Positions 59,696 to 64,000 of a DNA stretch of 64,000 nt are shown piece after piece. Numbering within the stretch: position 1 is the stretch's first letter; each line of letters begins with the position of its first letter. The notes beneath the pieces were generated by a model. The model did not search any database. It saw nothing but the letters and a program-made list of their open reading frames with translations, and was not told the origin of the DNA. The translations under genes were made by a program, and so were the position numbers. The stretch is from Prosthecobacter sp. (lineage in GTDB: Bacteria; Verrucomicrobiota; Verrucomicrobiia; Verrucomicrobiales; Verrucomicrobiaceae), in contig NZ_JAGRPF010000036.1 of assembly GCF_020439865.1 (NCBI RefSeq), positions 1-64,000 on the forward strand, given 5' to 3'.

Positions 59696-62455
59696 ATGGT
59701 CAAAGATCTCTCCACCCTCACCGCTTTCATCGACGGCGAAGCCTGTCAGTTCAATGAAGGCGACACCCTCTTGAACTTCATCGATCGCCATCGCGGACGT
59801 GGTTTTGTGCCGACGCTTTGCGATGCACCGCAGCTTGAGCCCTATGGCGCCTGCCGCGTATGCTCGGTCGAAGTCGCGCTTCAGGCCGACGGACCACGCC
59901 GTGTGGTTGCGTCATGCCACACGCCGCTGACAGCGGGCATGCATGTGTTCACCGAGTCGCCGAAGGTGCGCAAGCTGCGCAAGAATATCGTCGAACTCGT
60001 TCTCACGGACCATCCGCTCGACTGCCTGACCTGCGAGGTGAGCGGCAACTGCGAGCTTCAGACCGTCGCAGCTAAGGTGGGCATTCGCGGCGTGCGCTAT
60101 CCGGCCGGAGCGAATCATCTGGATCGTGCGAAGGACCATTCGCACGCTTACATGACCAGCGAGCTGTCGAAGTGCATCAACTGCTCTCGCTGTGTGCGTG
60201 CCTGCGATGAAATCCAAGGCCAGCACGTGCTCTCGATGCACGGTCGCGGCTTCAACGCGAAGATCATCAAAGGTCTCGACGAGTCGTTTGCGGATTCTGA
60301 ATGCGTGTCTTGCGGCGCTTGCTCGCAGGCCTGTCCGACATCTGCCATCAGCGATGTCTTCTTTTCCAAATCGATCGAAGCGACGAAGAAGACGCGCACG
60401 ATCTGCACCTACTGCGGCGTGGGTTGCAATCTCAACGTGGCGACCAAGGGCGATCAAGTGCTCAGCATTCAGGCCCCGGTGGATGCCGAGGTCAATCATG
60501 CGCACACCTGCCTCAAGGGCCGCTTTGCCTTCAAGTTCTACAATCACAAGGATCGCCTCCGCAAGCCGCTGATCAAGCAGCCGGACGGCGAGTTCAAAGA
60601 GTCCACCTGGGACGAGGCCTATGATCACATCGTCTCCAACCTGACGCGGATCAAAAACGAGCACGGCGGCCAGGCCGTGGCGGGCATCTCCTCCGCACGC
60701 TGCACGAACGAGGAGAACTACCTCATGCAGAAGTTCATCCGCGTGGCGATGGGCACAAACAACATCGATTGCTGCGCGCGCGTCTGCCATTCGCCGACCG
60801 CCTGGGGCATGCAGAAGAGCTTTGGCACAGGTGCGGCGACGAACTCGTATGACGACATCGAGCACTCGCGCTGCATCATGGTCATCGGCGCGAACCCGAC
60901 CGAAGGCCATCCCGTGACAGGCGCTCGCCTCAAACAGCACATCATGAAGGGCACGCCGCTGATCGTGATCGATCCGCGCAAGATCGAACTTGTGCCCTAT
61001 GCGAAGCATCACCTCCAGCTCCGCCCCGGCACGAACGTGGCGCTGCTGAACATGTTTGCCCGTTGCATTCTCGATGCTGGCCTCGTGAAGCAGGACTTCG
61101 TGAAGAAGCGCTGCGAGAACTGGGATGAGTTTGAGGCCGGACTGCGTGCGCTCGACATGGACGCACTCGAAAAGGCCACCGGCGTGAACCGCGAACTCGT
61201 GCGTGCCGCCGCCATCGAATATGCTTCCGCCGAAGCTTCGATGGCGTTCCACGGCCTTGGTGTCACCGAGCATGAGCAGGGTTCGAAGACGGTCATGCTG
61301 ATCTCGAATATCGCCATGATGACCGGCAACATCGGTCGTCCCGGCGTGGGGGTGAATCCGCTCCGCGGCCAGAACAACGTGCAAGGCGCTGCCGACATGG
61401 GCTGTCAGCCGCACCAAGGCGCGGGCTATTTCGAAATGGACGATGTGGATGTGCAGAAGCGCTACGAGGCCTTCTACGGCGTGCCGTCACCCACCGAGCC
61501 TGGCTGGAAGATTCCGCAGATGTTCGACGCGGCCATCGACGGCAAATTGAAGGCCCTCTGGCTCATGGGCGAAGACGTCGTGCAGACCGACCCCGATGCG
61601 CATCATGTGCGTCATGCCATGGAGAGTCTCGAGTTCCTTGTCGTGCAGGAGATCTTCATGACAGAGACGGCCAAATACGCCGATGTGATCCTGCCCGCAT
61701 CCTCCTTCCTCGAGAAGAGCGGTACCTTCACCAACGCCGAGCGTCGTGTGCAGCGCGTCAATGCCGCCGTAAAGCCGCTGGCAGGCACCAGGCCCGATGG
61801 CCAGATCATGTGCGAGATTCTGCAGCGTTTCGGCATCAATCAGGCCGACTACACGCCGGATGGTGTGCTCGCCGAGATCGCACAGATCGTTCCGTTCTTC
61901 AAAGGGGCGACGTGGGAAAATCTCAGCATCAACGGGAAGCAGTGGCCGGTCAAAGAAGGCGGTGTGGACACCCAGATCATGCATCAGGAACAGTTCGCGC
62001 GCGGCAAAGGCCACTTCCACTTCTTCGACTGGAAGGAATCGACCGAGTTGAAGACCAACGGCGCTGAATTCCCCTTCATCCTCACCACCGGTCGCATTTT
62101 AGAACACTACAACTGCGGCACGATGACACGTCGCACTGGCAACAGCGACATCGTCACGCAGGACCTACTCTCGATCAATCCCGAGGACGCGCAGCGCAAA
62201 GGCATCCGCAACGGCGACATCGCACGTCTCTCCAGTGCCCGCGGCGAGGTGGAACTCGAAGCCCGCGTCACCGATGAAGTGAAGCCCGGCATCCTCTACA
62301 CGACTTTCCACTTCCCAGAAGCCATGGTGAACAACGTCACCGGTCAGGGCTGCGATTCCGACACGCTGTGTCCGGAATACAAGGTCATCGCTGCGGACGT
62401 GGAACTTGTTCGGGCCGGCAAGCCAAAGAAGAAGCGGATGCAGGAGATGGTGTGA
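59696..62455 (+). CDS. fdsA: Formate dehydrogenase catalytic (molybdenum) subunit
   Basis: A 919-residue subunit. The N-terminal NuoG-like part carries a [2Fe-2S] motif (CDAPQLEPYGACRVC), HPLDCLTCEVSGNC, two 4Fe-4S motifs (CINCSRCVRAC and CVSCGACSQACP) and CTYCGVGC for the cluster by the pterin. The molybdopterin domain follows, with active-site cysteine in RVCHSPT (near residue 364) and IGANPTEGHPV. Selenocysteine is not used. The C-terminal domain has ILTTGRILEHYNCGTMTRRT. It oxidises formate to CO2 in the cytosol and passes electrons to the flavoprotein subunit. No fdhD maturation gene is nearby. Confidence 0.9.
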   Translation: MVKDLSTLTAFIDGEACQFNEGDTLLNFIDRHRGRGFVPTLCDAPQLEPYGACRVCSVEVALQADGPRRVVASCHTPLTAGMHVFTESPKVRKLRKNIVELVLTDHPLDCLTCEVSGNCELQTVAAKVGIRGVRYPAGANHLDRAKDHSHAYMTSELSKCINCSRCVRACDEIQGQHVLSMHGRGFNAKIIKGLDESFADSECVSCGACSQACPTSAISDVFFSKSIEATKKTRTICTYCGVGCNLNVATKGDQVLSIQAPVDAEVNHAHTCLKGRFAFKFYNHKDRLRKPLIKQPDGEFKESTWDEAYDHIVSNLTRIKNEHGGQAVAGISSARCTNEENYLMQKFIRVAMGTNNIDCCARVCHSPTAWGMQKSFGTGAATNSYDDIEHSRCIMVIGANPTEGHPVTGARLKQHIMKGTPLIVIDPRKIELVPYAKHHLQLRPGTNVALLNMFARCILDAGLVKQDFVKKRCENWDEFEAGLRALDMDALEKATGVNRELVRAAAIEYASAEASMAFHGLGVTEHEQGSKTVMLISNIAMMTGNIGRPGVGVNPLRGQNNVQGAADMGCQPHQGAGYFEMDDVDVQKRYEAFYGVPSPTEPGWKIPQMFDAAIDGKLKALWLMGEDVVQTDPDAHHVRHAMESLEFLVVQEIFMTETAKYADVILPASSFLEKSGTFTNAERRVQRVNAAVKPLAGTRPDGQIMCEILQRFGINQADYTPDGVLAEIAQIVPFFKGATWENLSINGKQWPVKEGGVDTQIMHQEQFARGKGHFHFFDWKESTELKTNGAEFPFILTTGRILEHYNCGTMTRRTGNSDIVTQDLLSINPEDAQRKGIRNGDIARLSSARGEVELEARVTDEVKPGILYTTFHFPEAMVNNVTGQGCDSDTLCPEYKVIAADVELVRAGKPKKKRMQEMV

Positions 62456-62499
62456 GTTGTTGGAGGACGGCGATTCATTTTCGCCTTCCTCTCATTCGC

Positions 62500-63768
62500 T
62501 CATCCCTCTGGCAGATCCTGATCCTTGGTTTCCGGCAAAAACGCCAGGACGAGGAGTCCGACGAGAAACAGGCAGCCGAGGAGTGCGATTGCCTGAGGCA
62601 GCGGCATGGCGGCCTTGATCTTACCCGAGTAGATCAAAATCGGTGCTGCCAGCAGGCGACCGGCATTGAAGCAAAAGCTGGAGCCCGTCGCCCGCAGATG
62701 ATTGGGAAAGAGTTCCGGAAAGTAGATCGCATAACCTGAGTGAATGCTCAGCGAGGCAAAGCCGAACAAGGGCAGCAGCACCAGCACCTGCCAGTAGGCC
62801 TGAGGCAGGAAGCACACTGCAAGGATCAGCACAAAGCTAGCGATGTGCATTAGAGCGAACGTGGACTTTCTCCCCCAGCGGGCGCAGATCGGTCCAAAGC
62901 TCAACTGTCCGACACCGGCTCCCAGCACCTGGATGATTCCGTATGCGAACTTAGCTTTCTGCTCCGCGTCGCCCTTTTCGTAACCCAGTTTAAGAAGGAA
63001 CTCCCGTGTCAGATCCTGCGTAGCCACGCAGACTCCCCAGAACGTGCCCAGACCGACAGCTGCCAACGCCATGCCCAGCAGCGCGCGTTTTCGCCACCGT
63101 GCGTCGCCAAAGAGATCAGCAAAGCTGCCCATCGCCTTGCCGCTTTCCTTGGCTTCGTGCCACGAATCGGGTTCTTTGACTGACGAGCGAACCCACAGCG
63201 TGAGGATGGCGGGCACGATGCCGATGAGATAGGCGATGCGCCATTCATTCTGCACGCCCATCGAGGTGAGCGTGGCGATCCAAGTTCCCAGCACACCCGT
63301 GGCATGGAAGATGCCGCCGGCGTGGGTGCGTGCGTGTTTGGGAAAGATCTCTGCCACCAGTGCGGCGGCCACGGCCCATTCACCGCCCACCCCCATCGCC
63401 ACGAGGAAGCGCAGCACGCCGACGTGCCAGAGGTCGGCCGCGAAATAGGTGAGGCCGGAAAAAACGGAGTAGAACAGGATCGTGATCACCATCACCGGCT
63501 TGCGACCGATTTTGTCTCCCAGCGATCCGAACAGCAGACCGCCCAGCGTTCCACCTGCAAGGAAGATGCCGAGAAACACATCGCCCCACTCCTTTACATC
63601 AGGACTGTCCGACGCCACGCCCAGAATCTCCGAGAGCATGGGGCCTCGCGTGAGATTGAAGAGCTGCCCCTCAAACGCATCGAACACCCAGCCAAGTGAG
63701 GCGACGAGGAGAACGAGCCACTGATAGCGGGTGACGTTGGAGTACCATTTTGAGGAAGGGGAGGTCAT
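62500..63768 (-). CDS. MFS transporter (sugar/organic acid:proton symporter-like)
   Basis: A 422-residue protein with about twelve transmembrane helices. The family motif between helices 2 and 3 is FGSLGDKIGRKPVMV (near residue 80), and an aspartate-containing GWVFDAFEGQLFN near residue 26 resembles the sialate/aromatic acid symporter (SHS/AAHS) groups. The product would import a small organic anion or sugar. It converges with the formate dehydrogenase operon 45 bases away; a functional link with formate metabolism is only a guess. Confidence 0.78.
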   Translation of the reverse strand: MTSPSSKWYSNVTRYQWLVLLVASLGWVFDAFEGQLFNLTRGPMLSEILGVASDSPDVKEWGDVFLGIFLAGGTLGGLLFGSLGDKIGRKPVMVITILFYSVFSGLTYFAADLWHVGVLRFLVAMGVGGEWAVAAALVAEIFPKHARTHAGGIFHATGVLGTWIATLTSMGVQNEWRIAYLIGIVPAILTLWVRSSVKEPDSWHEAKESGKAMGSFADLFGDARWRKRALLGMALAAVGLGTFWGVCVATQDLTREFLLKLGYEKGDAEQKAKFAYGIIQVLGAGVGQLSFGPICARWGRKSTFALMHIASFVLILAVCFLPQAYWQVLVLLPLFGFASLSIHSGYAIYFPELFPNHLRATGSSFCFNAGRLLAAPILIYSGKIKAAMPLPQAIALLGCLFLVGLLVLAFLPETKDQDLPEG

Positions 63769-63875
63769 GGCGTTGGCGGAAGGAGAATGACGAAGACAGG
63801 ATGAGGAATGCCGGATGAAGTTCCAAGCACGAATGTCGAAAACATCGTGCTTCGCGGAATCAGCTGCCCGTCATT

Positions 63876-64000
63876 TTAGACCGGCAGCGTCGTTCCGGGG
63901 ATCGCGACCGGATACCATCCATCGGCATCTGGCTTCACGGGTGGTTCAGTGTCCCAGGTGATGTTGTCGGGCACGAGATTGTCCTTCGAATGCAACGCCT
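63876..64000 (-). CDS. Partial CDS, C-terminus only
   Basis: The last 41 codons of a minus-strand gene enter the window and end at TAA (63876-63878). The peptide contains KDNLVPDNITWDTEPPVKP and ends IPGTTLPV. The pattern recalls C-termini of Gfo/Idh/MocA-type oxidoreductases in this phylum, but the fragment is too short to assign. Confidence 0.45.
   Translation of the reverse strand, partial: ALHSKDNLVPDNITWDTEPPVKPDADGWYPVAIPGTTLPV

Noticed and set aside
58241..61417. Two minus-strand open frames of about 500 codons opposite the formate dehydrogenase genes
   Set aside because: The plus strand encodes complete iron-sulfur and pterin motifs; the antisense frames have no recognisable domain.
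1..64000. CRISPR arrays, insertion sequences, prophage or integron features
   Set aside because: No regularly spaced repeats, transposase or integrase motifs, terminal inverted repeats or phage structural genes were seen.

Overview
The window reads as chromosomal DNA of a Gram-negative member of the PVC superphylum, most likely a Verrucomicrobiota species close to Verrucomicrobium or Prosthecobacter. The main support is a set of families that are abundant in that phylum: alternating PSD1 (DUF1549/DUF1553 cytochrome) and DUF1501 genes, a PVC-type CxxCH membrane-bound dehydrogenase, a PEP-CTERM surface protein, and a Ser/Thr kinase fused to PEGA and FGE-sulfatase domains. A Tol-Pal operon, an autotransporter, a TolC-type efflux operon and peptidoglycan synthases show a diderm envelope. 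Coding density is high and no gap exceeds 300 bases. I see no phage, insertion sequence, CRISPR array or rRNA; there is one tRNA.

Layout. 1-6.9 kb: exported catabolic or polymer-acting proteins (esterase, unknown secreted protein, Tat-exported amine oxidase, beta-helix protein, dimethylformamidase-like protein). 7-14.4 kb: PEP-CTERM protein, ECF sigma factor, a translationally coupled TolC / HlyD / ABC-ATPase operon that lacks a permease, a LysM enzyme-like protein and an LptA-like lipoprotein. 14.4-21.1 kb, minus strand: PVC dehydrogenase downstream of tolQ-tolR-tolA-tolB-pal. 21.3-25.8 kb: autotransporter and multidomain kinase. 25.8-27.8 kb: HemN-like radical SAM protein paired with a UbiC-like protein. 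27.9-32.4 kb: two secreted unknowns running into phoH-pgpH-ybeY. 32.4-33.6 kb: hisH and hisB. 33.7-41.7 kb: a four-gene PSD1/DUF1501 operon with a divergent AraC regulator. 42.6-49.3 kb: flavoprotein reductase, rRNA/tRNA methyltransferase, tRNA-Thr, peptide deformylase, nucleoside transporter, M20 dipeptidase and EF-hand protein. 49.4-53.4 kb: a class B PBP followed by a class A-like PBP. 53.4-58 kb: sugar isomerase-like protein, DUF1573, rhodanese, GlsB and an NfeD protease. 58-62.5 kb: NAD-linked formate dehydrogenase. The end holds an MFS transporter and a partial gene.

The most notable sequence-level observations are three multidomain proteins in which one domain appears to have lost its catalytic residues while the fold is kept. 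The class A PBP has lost all three transpeptidase motifs and sits beside an intact transpeptidase. The NfeD protein has two ClpP-like domains, and the first lacks the nucleophile. The kinase carries a duplicated PEGA-FGE module whose first FGE copy is truncated. Other points of interest are the radical SAM/UbiC-like pair, the permease-less efflux operon, and one passenger domain type displayed by two different anchoring routes. No search could be run, so family assignments come from motif reading and known family features.
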